From contig NC_092859.1 of the NCBI RefSeq assembly GCF_032062135.1, forward strand, positions 109,605,416 to 109,669,415: a stretch of 64,000 bases of DNA, read 5' to 3'. Position 1 is the stretch's first letter; the number at the start of each line of letters is the position of its first letter. A model generated the notes under the pieces. The model was not told the origin of the DNA and ran no database searches. It worked only from the letters and a program-made list of their open reading frames with translations. The translations under genes and the position numbers were made by a program. This document shows, in pieces, positions 36,690 through 48,849 of the stretch. This DNA comes from Pyxicephalus adspersus. Its lineage: Eukaryota; Chordata; Amphibia; Anura; Pyxicephalidae.

Positions 36690-36860
36690 CTGTTCACAGT
36701 CTTCTGGTAAATGTACAATGAGCTGTCCATGCCATTCCATGTCATTCCAGCCTGGCCAATCAAGATCACTGAAGACTCTAACCCAGAGGTAGACCAGGTG
36801 AAGAACCATGGTGTAGCCAGTAGAACGAGGAAAGGTGAGTTAAATTCTGCTTTAAAAAAA
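36690..36860. repeat. Repeat-like segment with donor-like edges
   Basis: The left edge 'aaacttacctacctg' and the right edge 'gaggaaaggtgagttaaa' are 5' splice-site consensus sequences on opposite strands. The right flank 'ttctgctttaaaa' resembles the flank at 37490 'gttctgctttatta'. A 69-codon minus-strand frame inside has no recognisable function. Confidence 0.35.
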
Positions 36861-37109
36861 GGTCCTTCAAAGGCAAAGTGATGGAGCCATCATAGCTCTC
36901 TTGCAGACCCACTGATACTCAGCATTTCAGTACTTCCCTGTCGTTCCGTTGATCATTTGAACAGATCCCAATTACCTCATACTTGTAGGATTTAGGTAGC
37001 ATGTGACCTCTTTATCATGATGCAGTACTCAGCATGAACATGGCCAAACTGGACCACATCATCAGCATTGTGAATGGGACAGTCTCTTTGGGTATGTTAG
37101 GTAAAACAA

Positions 37110-37515
37110 AATATTGATATTTAGACCCTATCTAATGTTTAAAGTATCTTATAAAACATTTAAAGTGGACATATCACCAATATTTCTTCTGGCCTTAAGC
37201 ATGCGCACAAAGGGCTTTTTCCTATATGAGAAAAAAAATTGCAGATCTCATGTATGCGCAGTGAGATTGGCACTCTTTCCCATTAACAGTGGCTACATCA
37301 CCCAATCTCGAGCCTGCATAGTGCAAGATCAGGTGATGTAGGTAGAAGCTAAAAGATGAAGAAAAAAGATGGCGGCGCCCAGTGCTTCCTCCATGCTGGG
37401 ATAAAGGTGGATTACAGGAGGGTGTGGGATCCAATCTTCTAAAGCTCTGGAGGGGTCGAGGAATCTATGGAAGATAAGGTAAGTGAGTTTTGTTGTTCAG
37501 TTTAGTTCTGCTTTA
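37110..37515 (+). repeat. Interspersed repeat with CpG-containing core, copy 1
   Basis: The segment contains 'gcagatctcatgtatgcgcag', 'gcctgcatagtgcaagatcagg' and 'agatggcggcgcccagtgct', and ends near 'gataaggtaagtgagtttt'. The same phrases in the same order occur at 38095-38700 ('gctgatctcatgcgtgcgcag', 'gcctgcacagtgcgagatcagg', 'agatggtgccgtctggcgct'). It is a dispersed non-coding element of unknown class. Confidence 0.6.
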
Positions 37516-38094
37516 TTAGACCCATTTTAAGAAAATGACAATGTGGTTCCATTTACATTTCTAGTAGCCTTAAAAAGATTATATACATGACACAGATAGC
37601 AGATGGAATGCAATCAGTCTGGATGACATTCTTGTAATTTGTTCTCTAACATATACAATTTAAGGTGATTGGCATGATATTTCTGTTTATTTGACGCTGC
37701 AAGACATGTGGATTAAAGGAGATTTAGAAATTCACATTACAGTATAGAAGTTAATGTTAACAGATTTAGTGTCAGTTGCTCTACTCTTTCTGTCTAACCA
37801 GTTCTTTTTTTTTCATGTCTGCAAGTGTTGAAAACTATGATCCCATAGTTCAAAGAAAGTTTATATACTAGCTTTGCAGATACCAGGAGTGTGTAAAATT
37901 AGCCATTTTGGCATACCTTTGTTATTATTACAATGCATCAAAAGAAGTATGAAAACAAAAACATTTTCATGTTATCTTTAACAGTGTTCTACAATTTAAA
38001 GCAAGCGTCAAATAAGAAAAATTTAAAGGTGCCTAGTGATGGCCTTACTCACTAGAGTATGATGATCAGGCAGCAGTTCTGGACTCATAGTACT

Positions 38095-38700
38095 TAAAGC
38101 GTACCTAAACTGTTTACATATAAATTTTCACATTACATATAAGGGTAGACAACCCTTTTATTTAAGGAAAAAACTCTGTTTGTGTTTTTTTTTTTTTTAA
38201 GTGCAACACCCTTTTTAAAAAAAAAAAAAAAAAATAAAGGGTGCATCACCGCCCTTTTAACTCTCAATCACCTAGGCGATCAAGAATTAATGAGAGTGCA
38301 GAGCCTCTTGGGATACCTATGTCACGCATCCCGGGAGGCTCTTGGCTGCTCCTTGCCCGAGCATCTTGGGCATGTGCAGAAGGAGCCCTTTCATCAAAAA
38401 ATTGATCATCAGGGAAAAAATTGCTGATCTCATGCGTGCGCAGTTTTTTACCAATCTACGTCACCGGATCTCGTGCCTGCACAGTGCGAGATCAGGTGAC
38501 ATAGAAAGAAGAATGCGGAGGAAGAGAGGAGAAGATGGTGCCGTCTGGCGCTCTCTCTGAGGACAGATACCAACGGGATATCATGACGACACATGACCCA
38601 ATAGAAGAAACCTACCGACGGACACACTGATCTGCAGGATTGAAGGTAAATGTGATTTTATTGTTTTGGGTTACTTTTGGGTTTATTTCCACTTTAGCAA
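38095..38700 (+). repeat. Interspersed repeat with CpG-containing core, copy 2
   Basis: This is the longer relative of 37110-37515. An additional left part contains a T run at about 38187 and an A run at about 38217, flanked by inverted 'accctttt' and 'aaagggtgc'. It ends near 'attgaaggtaaatgtgattt'. It encodes nothing recognisable; two short plus-strand frames inside are chance. Confidence 0.6.
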
Positions 38701-38810
38701 CACTAGTTGCTTACTAGTAACTGCTTGTTACTAGTAAGCATGTTCAGAGCATTTGTAATAGAAAATGAGTGTGCTAAGTAAGGCCAAGAAATCTAGGTTA
38801 GCTTCAATGA

Positions 38811-39155
38811 TGGGCAGCACTGTGGCTCAGGGGTTAGCATTCTAGCCTTTGCAGCGCTAGTTCCCAGGTTCGGTCCCCAGCCAGGACATTTTCTGCATAG
38901 AGTTTGCAGGTTCTACCCGTGTCTGTGTGGGTTTCCTCCGGGTACTCCGGTTTCCTCCCACATCCCAAAAACATGCAGTTAGATTAATTGGCTTCTCCCT
39001 AACAATTGACCTTAGACTACAATAATCACATATGACTTTGGTAGGGACATTAGATTGTGAGCTCCTTTGAGGGACAGTTAGTGACATGACTATGGACTTT
39101 GTACAGCACTGTGTAATATGATGGTGCTATATAAATACTGTAATAATAATAAAAT
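38811..39155 (+). mobile_element. Full-length tRNA-derived SINE, copy 2
   Basis: It is headed by 'gggcagcactgtggctcag' and a B-box GGTTCGGTCCC at 38867-38877. The core 'gtgggtttcctccgggtact' is better preserved than in copy 1. The body 'agggacattagattgtgagc' leads to the tail 'gtacagcactgtgtaatatg' and ends in 'taataataat'. The two copies are collinear throughout and lie in the same orientation. Confidence 0.85.
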
Positions 39156-40489
39156 GATCAACTCATTAATGGTGGATTTAGTCCTTGTGACACATCAATG
39201 AGTAGTCAAAGATATGGCAAAATGATCTACATGGCTACAGCATATCCACCTTGGGTAAACATCTTCAATCTTTTTTGTCTTTGCTGCTCATCATCTCCTC
39301 TTAACATAGATTCGTTTTTGTGAAATGGAGTTCCTTAGGATGGGTGTGGATGAATCAGATCATCAACCTATGTCTGACTGCCCTCAGGTACCTAAAACTT
39401 CAACCTCAATCATGATTGATCATCCAGTGTAGAATATATTGAAAAGTATACAAAAGCACTACTTGTCTGTTATTTTAACTTTATATTATGTCTTTATTGA
39501 TTCAATTGCTCCTCACAAATAAACTCACATTTCAGTTCAGCTGCCCTAATGAAAGTGTTAATTTTCCTATCAGCACAATAAATACCTTAGTCTACTTGTA
39601 AAAAGAAAACATGCTTTATGTGTAGAATATTGCTTAATGAACAGTCAATAAAAATGTTAAACCTTCTCATATGCAAACTTAAGCTTAAACAATAGTTAAA
39701 CATTGCACAGCTATTGTTTCATTGTAGCCTTGGGAGGGACCAATACTTGTAACCCAATCATTCCAGACAAGTATAGAGCAGGCAGTAAAACAGCAGAGTC
39801 TAACCTCAGAAATCCACAGTATTAGCATTTCCCTGTTAATTAGAAATTTTCAATGTTCATTGATTTGCTGGAAGGTTATCGCTTTAATAAGAGAGTATAT
39901 AGTAACGGCAATGAGTAGAATCAATTGTAATAATAGCTATCTGGTTTACAAAAGCTCCCACTAGTGCAATAAAGCAGCAGCTGTCGCTGAATTCTCCCTG
40001 TGTTGCTTTTTTACTGCAGGAATAAAGAACGTGCAAGTCTTTTAAAGTAACTGTTTGTAGCTTAAAATCACTACACTTGAGCTCAAGCAAAGTTGTATAT
40101 ATTTTTATTTCATGCAAAATGTATTTTATGCCTTTGTTTTATTGTTATAATATCTAGAATTGAGTCAGCATTATACATTTACAAATAATTTTACATACTG
40201 GTTGACAAGTTGGCTATATTTTGAGTAAGAAAGCTCCAAGTTCATGCTAATTTCTGTAGAACCAATTATGGTGTCACATGTGGTTGATTGATTCAGTATA
40301 GTATGGAGTAAACATGGAAACCCTGCTGTGATAAAGTGACAACATATGGAATAAGTGGAGATTACAAATTTGGACATGGACATGGATTTTTAATGACTAC
40401 ATACATTACAATCTGACTGTACAATTTAATTGAAATAGAATGTACAATTGTAATGTATATGGACTTACGTAAGATCCCAGCCCTGTGCT
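39156..40489. other. Non-coding, nothing recognised
   Basis: An AG acceptor-like site 'ttttttactgcag' at 40018 has no convincing partner donor. No element boundary is recognised. Confidence 0.5.
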
Positions 40490-40805
40490 ATTTACCAAAG
40501 GTTATCAACATTTTTCACATGGGAGAACCCCTTGAAATGACTTTTAGGTCTTCGGGAAACTCCTGCTATATTTACTACATCCACAACTAGCAGTTATACT
40601 ACTATTAACTGTGTGTGGTCAGTTCGAAGAATGCCTCTTGGACTGCTGGCTATTGGGAAGACTGCCACCCTTACAAATAGCCAAAAAAGATCATTGGAAT
40701 CTGTTAAATTGACCTGAGAGTCACAAACTGCTCATTGCCCAAGGAACACAAAGCAATCTTTAAAGGTAACCAAGGGTTCCATGGAAAACATGGAGAAACA
40801 ATGCT
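40490..40805. repeat. Probable diverged interspersed repeat
   Basis: Phrases 'accaaaggttatcaacattt', 'cacatgggagaacccctt' and, on the right, 'aaccaagggttccatgg' resemble the edges of a hAT-type MITE family in which a 'gggttcc' motif lies near the end. The terminal repeats are too worn to place boundaries well. Confidence 0.35.
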
Positions 40806-43800
40806 ACATACAGTCCCTGTTTATGCATTACCACATATAAATCATGAAACTATGGTGATAATACTGAAAATGTCAGTAAAATATCTATTATATGATAAAT
40901 TCTATTGAAATTGAATTACAAAAAGTTAAATTGATGCTGCTGACTATTCTCAAATATAGACCATTCCAAAGTATATTCTAGTAAAAAGCATAGGTCTGCC
41001 AGTTTTATTATAGCAAAAGTCCCAAATATTTGAGTATATGATCTTCAAATTCACTTAATAATATTAGATATGAAATTCCATTTAAAAACCACAGTGACCA
41101 TAGAATGTCTTTTTTTAGGACCAATTCTACTTAAAATGATTTAAGGACTATATAAGGACACAGGACACTTGTCATCAAAGGTCCAGTTTAGGAAGTTAGT
41201 GAAATGTGTGGCCTCCAGCACCTATTTGTTTAATGATTTAATTATGTCCTACAATTGGAAATAGCAGAGTGTGTCTAACATAGCACTCCCTCCTACAGCG
41301 GTTATCAGTAAAACTGTTAATAAGCTTTCTTCACGGCCCTTGACATATTACCTAGCCAACTTTTTTCATGGTCCTTGAGTTAAATAAATTCCCTTGCATA
41401 AAATATCTATAAAAGCAGTTGAATTTCTCTTTAAACTCTTTTTTTTCACGGTGCTTAATGGGGGTCTGTGCTTAAAAACACAAATTTATATATACAAAAT
41501 AAGTACTTATTTAGCTAGCAATTATTTTTGTATTTATTTTAGATGGACTGCAATACCCAATGATATGTATAATGATATATATGTTTTAACTGGTGACTTA
41601 ATTATTATAATTTTTACATTATATGGTGTCATTATCTTCCGTAATGGTGGTTTGATTTGTGTTGCTTATATGGACTGGGGATACTGTCAATTTCAAAACA
41701 TTCTGACCCTTTAAATATTATCTTTTTATTCTTCATGCCATAACCACAGTCATTTGGTTTCCAGTGCCTTTCTTATTAACGTATTCTTCAATACAAATAT
41801 CTCATCAGCTTGGTCATCCTATTTTGTTCATTTTTCGTTACCAATTATATTTATAGGGAGTATTTCCCACAAAAATGTTTGTCTTTCACATATTATGACA
41901 TATATTTTGCTATCATGAATATTTAATGTGACAGTAATTTCATATCTACGTTTTTTAGCTACTCTACAGTTGGCAAAAAGGAAAAGAGAAGGTTTTGGCT
42001 TTGGCTACGCATGTACCTAATTTGCTTCTTCTCTGTTCGGTGGGATTGGCCCTGGCCCTCTCTGGTGTAGTGGTGTATCATGCAATACCATATCTAGGAC
42101 TAACATGCCTTGGCTTGACTCCAAACCAGCTTGGCCACCTATACATCCCTACTATATCCGTCCCACCTGCCCCATCACACACAATATCACCAACTTCCAC
42201 TATCTAAAATTTAACAGCATTTGTCTTTCTCTTCTGTCTGTATTGCACTTACTACATACTACATAGAAAATCCAAAATAAGTATTTTATCTGCATTTGAT
42301 TAGTATCCACATTTTTATTAAACATTCTTTAAAAAGTAAGGTACACAGGTTCTTTAAAAAGTAAGGTACACAGACACAGACAGTAACAGCAGGAAATGCA
42401 CATTTAGGTCTATTGTTGGTTAATGGTTGATAAAATAACTACAATATCCAAAGTTGGAAATGTCCAGCCAATAGGTTTCCTGTAGGAAGAGAGTAGATTG
42501 CAAATGCATCCTTAAATCAACATATCAAGAAAGCACATAAGACCAACATCAACATGAGTCATGCAAGCTCAATAGATGGTAGGGTTCAGATGGCAATTAA
42601 ACTCTGGGGCTTATCTATAATACATCCAACTTCCCTAAACAACATTGAATTTGTCTGAAGTGCCCCTGAGTGTTGAGGTTTAGTAAGAAGAACCCAGGAT
42701 CTGCGTGTATGTGATGCTTTTGAATGAGGGCGACCATGTGTGAGTCGTGGGAGTGACCAGAAAATGTGTATCATACTACCCCATACCTGTCCACACCCCT
42801 AGCAAAAGTTGGATACAGTGGGGAAAAAACAATGTCATTTCTCTGGGGTATTTGTTGCTAATTTTTTTTGATTCATAACATTGAGAACCATATTTTCTTT
42901 CAACGTGTAGATGTATGCTCTACTGATGTCTGGTGATTTCTTCATCCTAATTCCCTTGCTGGATTGTTCCCCTTGGCCTAATCAGGTGTATGTGGCACAA
43001 TTTCCATCATCAACTATATAAAGTATTATTTGTTGCACCAGAACAATTGACAATTGGTGGGAGAACAGGGGATCACATCAGAGCAGTCATATCCAGCCAT
43101 CATCACGACTTGAGATTGATTGAGATTATGGTGCTTAATACCCAACTTTTTACCAGTTCAGTATGGGTCCATCATCTACAAATGGGGGAAGAAAGAATAA
43201 ATCTGTATTTTTCTCCTATGAGCACTGCTCTCTTACTGTGTTATTTATCAGCTTAGGTGCTGGTTTAAAGGTGCCTCCATTCGATATACAGCCCTGTTGA
43301 ACAACTGTAAAATGAAGTTACTGTATGTGGACTTTACAGCTTAATCCTGGTTCCAATATTAGTTGTTATTAACAATGTTTTACCTACCTTTTGGATCAGA
43401 TTAAAGTGAATGGATCTAGTATGTCACTGAAAAGCAGGGAGATTAACATAAAAATGTAAGATATACTAGTATAGCTGTGGATATACAGTAGCTGTTTATC
43501 AAAATCTATTTTATAATTCAGGCACTGTTCTCTTTGGCAAAAATAGTATAACTATCACAAACTGAAAATATAGCTATATTAATTGTAATGGAGGAGCCTA
43601 AGCAGCAATCATAGTTAATTACCCATTAATTTCTCTGCTTCTAATTTGGTTCTAGAAAACAGGATAAAGAAAGCATACTTTTTCAAGTTGAACTTTCAAG
43701 TTCATGCTTGCATAGAATGCAAGATTTCAAAATATAATTGTAAAACAGAAACAAGTGAAGGATAAAAAAGGTCATACAGAGGAATGTAAAAACTGGAAAG

Positions 43801-44180
43801 ACAAGTGCTGATGCAGCGTTACCAAAACAGGCCATGTTTGAACTATGTAGCCGCAGAAGTACACATTCTGTCAAGCACATGTCAGTGGTGTCAGTTCATT
43901 TTTATGCTGCATGTGAAGAGATGAACTGGAATTACCACACTTTTTCCAGGTAACTCATCGAGTCCATCTAAATCATTTTTATTTATAATGGCAGTGATAT
44001 AAGAAAAAGGAGTGTTCGTTCCAAGGAAAAAAGCAGCAAGTAAATCAAATCACCCCAGGACAAGTAGATAGCTTTTCAGGACCAGGAACAAGGGAACGTC
44101 ACAGAGCTGGCTTAAGAGTAGATTGTTAAAGTTATTGTACTACAATTACCTTCCTTCTGTAGACATCCAGGAGCCCTAAA
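40806..44180. other. Non-coding; a 25-bp duplication and possible old transposon sequence
   Basis: An exact 25-bp unit is repeated in tandem at 42325-42374, starting 'ttctttaaaaagtaaggtac'. The 42780-43260 stretch hints at DNA-transposon relic but shows no motif I can defend. Two AT-rich phrases around 43590-43640 contain TAATTA/ATTAAT homeodomain-like sites. No gene is recognised. Confidence 0.4.
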
Positions 44181-44182
44181 GC

Positions 44183-44457
44183 TATGCACATTCGAACGGT
44201 CATGCTTGTCTGAGGCAAAAATCTGACATTTGTAGAACAGTCCCCTTACATCTTTTGTGGCAAATTTATCCACTGTAGTTCATTGAAGAGCGACTGATTG
44301 GGAACAACCGCTATGGAGAAAAGCGTAAAGGTCGTTCCCGATCAGACATTCATGGAACAGGACAGCACTGTGTGTACAGGGCTCATTTAATCATGTATCA
44401 ATGGAAAAAAAATCATTTTCAGCTGTAATAATTTGACAGGGATAACGTCTGCAGCTA
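44183..44457. mobile_element. Family A MITE, copy 6
   Basis: The left end 'tatgcacattcgaacggtca' is worn. The interior 'ggaacaggacagcactgtgt' and 'gtacagggctcatttaatca' match the other copies, and the right end reads 'aatttgacagggataacgtc'. The family identity is clear although the termini are drifted. Confidence 0.55.
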
Positions 44458-44819
44458 GGAGCCACCATCTTGGTTGTGATGTTATCAGTTACAGCAGATC
44501 CAGACATATCACTCATGTTACACTGTGTAGCAGGGATCAGCAGCAGATTTATAGTAATCTACCTTTAATGTGTAGCCATGTCTTCTGTCCCCATTGCTTA
44601 TCAAATTTGAGATGCAGGCAACAGCTATCAGTACCCAACCAGGCAACCCTGAGGACCTCCTTGAAAGCCCAGGAAGTACAGTGAATGTTATGCAAAGAAC
44701 CTAGAAGGTGGAAGCTGGAAAACATGAACAGTGACTTGCCAGTTTCTGCAAATAGTTCTATGTAATTTTGAAAAAGCAAAACTCTACAATTAAAGTGTTG
44801 TTCACACCACGTGGCATGT

Positions 44820-44945
44820 AGTTTTGATGCTGCACTTTGCATTCCCTAGTACCCACCACTTTATTCCATATTTTGTGCTGTGCATTCTTGATTACCCATC
44901 TCCTTATTTTGTATTCTGCAATATGCATTATCTAAGATTTAACTT
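44820..44945 (+). repeat. Degenerate minisatellite-like relic, related to 590-925
   Basis: The phrases 'ctgcactttgcattcc', 'ttattccatattttgtgctg', 'tgtgcattcttgattaccc' and 'ttctgcaatatgcattatc' repeat at roughly 40-bp spacing. They resemble the array at 590-925. Confidence 0.45.
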
Positions 44946-45158
44946 CACATTAGTACAACAGTAGGAAGTGAACTTTATTTTTTTAAATAATGACAAGCAG
45001 TCTTTGTTTAAGACAGAATAGAATGTAAAAGTCTCATCTGTCAAACACCTTTCTGGCTGTCAACTACTCTATTTTGTGCCCTTTGTGCCCTTCTCCATAA
45101 GCTGGGAAATACTAAAGCTGTAGAGATTGCAGGTCCTACTCTTTTTTGTGCCCCACTT

Positions 45159-45180
45159 CTGATGAAGTGCTTGAGAAGGC
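45159..45180 (+). other. Worn hammerhead-core-like motif
   Basis: CTGATGA followed by 'agtgcttgagaaggc' is a drifted relative of the motif at 24552 and 61683. The GAAA box has become GAGAA. It is listed only because three such sites occur in the window. Confidence 0.15.
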
Positions 45181-45503
45181 GGCATTTTTTGCCAATCCTT
45201 GGGTATCTTTACTATATTTTCTGTTGGATGATTTATCAATTAAGGCACCAAAAGCTTTGTGTACAACAATATATCCAAAAAATACATTATTTCCTAGCTG
45301 CAGCATCTAGACTAGTCAATGATTAGGTTTTAACACCCATGTAGAAGCACTTAATCTGGGAAACTAATGGCTTGACCTCCATCCTTGCGCAAACAGACAG
45401 GCATGTCACTACTACTGTGGCTGGAAACCAGTCTGCCATTGGTCCTCAAACTTTGCAACCAGCCTGCACAAACCGATGTAGTAAACCTACACCAATTCAG
45501 ACA

Positions 45504-45623
45504 ATCTAGCAGAATAGTTCTGTAGGTACTGAAGGCTTATCCGAAGAAGCTAGGCCATGTCACATCTAGCAGAATAGTTCTGCAAGTACTAAAAGCTTAT
45601 CCGGAGAACCTAGGCCATGTCAC
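45504..45623 (+). repeat. 60-bp tandem duplication
   Basis: Two units of exactly 60 bp begin 'atctagcagaatagttctg' at 45504 and 45564 and differ at only a few positions. A third partial unit may begin at 45624 ('atggcag'). Confidence 0.9.
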
Positions 45624-45848
45624 ATGGCAGAAAAATGTGTAAAATTTCACTTTGTCTATCAGAGGGCAAAACAGCAAACACAAAAGAAATCTGGATTAAA
45701 GCATTCATAAAATACATTTAACTCTGATTTTCTGTTTGCATGGCATCTTTCTTTAATTAGCACAGGAATTTATAAGTGTAGCAGGCTTCACACATCAGAA
45801 GTTTCCATAACTTTTACAAGTTTCACACTTACCATAAAACCAGTTATA

Positions 45849-45860
45849 CCCCCCCCCCCC
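45849..45860 (+). repeat. Poly-C run (12)
   Basis: Twelve C occur in a row; there is no associated feature. Confidence 0.9.
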
Positions 45861-46438
45861 AACCCTCTTATCACTATAGACAGGACAGATTTATAATGTA
45901 TGTATGTAACATGTAACAACTAGAATTGTCCTATATCACAGGGAAATTTGCATGCCCGTACAAAATGTACAAATCAGCATTATTTGGACATGTTTTGAAG
46001 ATACTTCTATGTGTTCACATCATGCTACCTATCCTCAAAACCACAGCGTATTAGTTCCAGCAGCTTTTCACGTCTGGGCCTTGCCACAACTTCCTGCTTA
46101 TATTCTAAAACTACTACCTGCAATTAGCTGGAGTCATGCAAGAAACATTGCTGTTTGTTTTATCGTGGGTTTACCATCCTCAAACTGCTTTCTTCAGTTA
46201 AAAAAAAGTTCCAGTAAAAGTGAATCTTACGCAAATGATAATCATTTTCTTGTCAGGCCACATTTTTGCATGAAATATACACTGTGGCATTTTTGTGATA
46301 GAATATGTTCATAGGATTAATGTTTGAAAAGCTCTAATTGACAGCAAGGCAATGTATAAGATAAGTATGATCACCACAAAAGACCTTTTAAACAAACACT
46401 CCATGCATTATCTCTGCAATGGGAGGTAACGCATAATA

Positions 46439-46885
46439 CACTGCCTGGCATGAAAAGTTACACACTGTAATAATTTGTTGGGCCACCTTTAGCTTTGGTT
46501 ACAGTGCACATTTGGCGTGGCATCAATTTTATTTTGAAGCTTATTCAAAGTCACAATATTTATTTCCATAGAGTTGTATTCATTTTTTGCTAAGATCTTG
46601 TATTAATGATGATAGAGTTCAAGTCTTCTCCAGCCCATCCCAAATTATTTTCATTGGGTAAGGTTTGGAACCAATGCATGTAAATTATATTAACTCTTTC
46701 AAAATTTAAGCCTCATGAATCCTGGTGTTGTCAACTTAGAATATGTCCGTGCAACAGGAAAAAAAACTGGTCATTCAGTATATTCAGGTAGTCAGCTGAC
46801 CCAATTTTTGGGCATAATTGTTGTAACTGATCCAAGACTCGACCAAATGAAGCAACTCCAGATCATTATACTGCCTACATCACGT
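46439..46885 (-). pseudogene. Tc1-like transposase, decayed C-terminal part
   Basis: Read on the minus strand, the relic shows the order expected for a Tc1-like DDE transposase. It begins I-W-S-C-F near 46870 (family I-W-G-C), then I-F-x-V-D-N-T-R-I-H-E near 46707-46745 (family F-Q-D-D-N-A-x-x-H), then a frame-shifted P-N-L-T-Q / I-E-N near 46638-46668 (family P-D-L-N-P-I-E-N). The first catalytic aspartate pair is altered and stops and frameshifts are present, so it is dead. The right edge 'cactgcctggcatgaaaagt' at 46439 probably belongs to the element's terminal repeat. The 5' half is missing. Confidence 0.7.
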
Positions 46886-47041
46886 TCTCCTTTAATTATC
46901 TATCAAATGTAATTTGCAACTAATTCCATTCAAAAATAGCAAGGACCATCAGTAGAAAAAGCATGGACTGGATGCATTATGCTTATAAAGCAGACATGAC
47001 AACACAGGGGGAATAGAGCAGAGCATAAAAAACAGAAAAAA

Positions 47042-47317
47042 NNNNNNNNNNNNNNNNNNNNNNNNNNNNNNNNNNNNNNNNNNNNNNNNNNNNNNNNNNN
47101 NNNNNNNNNNNNNNNNNNNNNNNNNNNNNNNNNNNNNNNNNNNNNNNNNNNNNNNNNNNNNNNNNNNNNNNNNNNNNNNNNNNNNNNNNNNNNNNNNNNN
47201 NNNNNNNNNNNNNNNNNNNNNNNNNNNNNNNNNNNNNNNNNNNNNNNNNNNNNNNNNNNNNNNNNNNNNNNNNNNNNNNNNNNNNNNNNNNNNNNNNNNN
47301 NNNNNNNNNNNNNNNNN
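47042..47317. other. Assembly gap of 276 N
   Basis: Unknown bases lie between an A-rich end at 47041 and 'ttacattcaggg' at 47318. Confidence 0.98.
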
Positions 47318-48727
47318 TTACATTCAGGGATTTTAAGATGTCAAGCAACGGCCACGATGGCCAAACACAGGAAGGATCAGTAAGCATGGATGGGTTTTTG
47401 TAATAACTAGCATAAATACCTACCACTCCCATAATAAAAAAATAATAAATCACCTTTTCATTGTAAACTGAAGCATCCCATACATTGATATAGCCAATTT
47501 GTTGGGATTTGCAGGGTCTCATTTCTAAGGGTAACATAATCATAGCATGTAGCTAGATAAAGAAGGCCCTGTACGTGTTAATGTATACCCAGTAATGTAT
47601 CAGGAATCTAGAAGAGCATGATATAGACACTATACTATTATTAGTTAGTGATATGTTTCCTATAATTGAGCATATCTTACTATTTACTTGCTGAGAATGA
47701 GGGTCTCTGAGGTTACAGCCAAGTCATCATTTTTTTTCTTTCACATATTCATTTCACTTTTGTCAGTTATAACTACAAAGTGAACCCACCAAAAGGAGGT
47801 CTCATCTCTTTTACCTGTTCCCATCTGAAGCTCAACATATGTGGCAGTTTCCTTCACCACATTCTATATATAGAAGCCTGTATCTGTGGCTTGCTGTTTT
47901 TTTTATGTGAAAACAACACACCTTAGACTCTAATTCCTTTTACCACCCACAGCAACTGTCACATGTCATAATAGCAGTACATTTTCCACAAGAGAACTAT
48001 GCCATGTCTTGTAACTGTGTTATTTATTTCAAAGGAGCAATGTATATATATATAGAGTCAGTGCAACAGACACAATATAGATCATTTTTCATTTATTTTT
48101 AAACTACTATGTAATTGTAGTATTTATATCATTGCCAAAATCTTGTGTTATCCTTGCTTAACACTCTTTTTAGAAAAGTTTTTAGAAAAGACAATTTTAG
48201 AAAAGTTTGTAGCAATAACATCCTCTATTTATCCCCTGGCACTTTATAAAAGAACACAATGCAATGGACTGAGTAGCACCCATGTCAACTACTTTCAGAA
48301 AATGATAAATAATTGTGTACTGCAGATTACTGCGTTTTGTGGTAATCTACTACATAAGAACATACTATATTTGTAGTTATTGATCATCAAATAATTGTAT
48401 AATTACCATCAGCTGTCAACTATCAAAAAAGATGGATGATATGGGAAAACATTATACCATAAATACTTATCAGAACGAACCTTTCCACATCAGATAGATG
48501 GCATAGGAATGCAAGCACAGCCATAATTTGCTTTCCATTTGTGCAATGATAATAAATAGCACCAGTTTTTTTCATTTACATTTTCTGAGCTCTGTATGTT
48601 AAAGTTAACAGGTTGTCACAAGTTTATCATCAAATGTTTCCTTACAAGTTTTTGTGTTTCCCGGTTATCCTGAAGCAGCTGTTAAAGGGGAACTGTCATA
48701 TTTTATTGGCATAAGCTTGGTGAAAAG
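47318..48727. other. Non-coding, nothing recognised
   Basis: A short imperfect triplication of 'tttttagaaaag' lies at 48168-48205. No gene is recognised. Confidence 0.5.
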
Positions 48728-48785
48728 AGATCAGTTTAACGTACAACGCTGCGTAATATGTTGGCGCTTAATAAATACTGTTTAT
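48728..48785 (+). repeat. SINE-type 3' tail fragment
   Basis: The phrase 'acgtacaacgctgcgtaata' continues as 'tgttggcgcttaataaatac', matching the ends of the full SINEs. Only the last 50-60 bases are recognisable. It runs directly into the trinucleotide tract. Confidence 0.75.
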
Positions 48786-48791
48786 TAGTAT

Positions 48792-48813
48792 TGTTATTAT
48801 TATTATTATTATT

Positions 48814-48847
<34 letters not shown>
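48792..48847 (+). repeat. (ATT)n followed by (AAT)n tract
   Basis: About eight TTA/ATT units switch to about ten AAT units, making a self-complementary trinucleotide tract. It lies immediately 3' of a SINE tail, whose relatives also end in 'aataat' repeats. Confidence 0.9.

Positions 48848-48849
<2 letters not shown>

Noticed and set aside
45504..45630. CRISPR-like array
   Set aside because: Only two contiguous units without spacers, in vertebrate nuclear DNA. It is a tandem duplication.
46983..47543. 186-codon minus-strand frame
   Set aside because: It spans the 276-N gap; the real sequence on either side is short and unremarkable.
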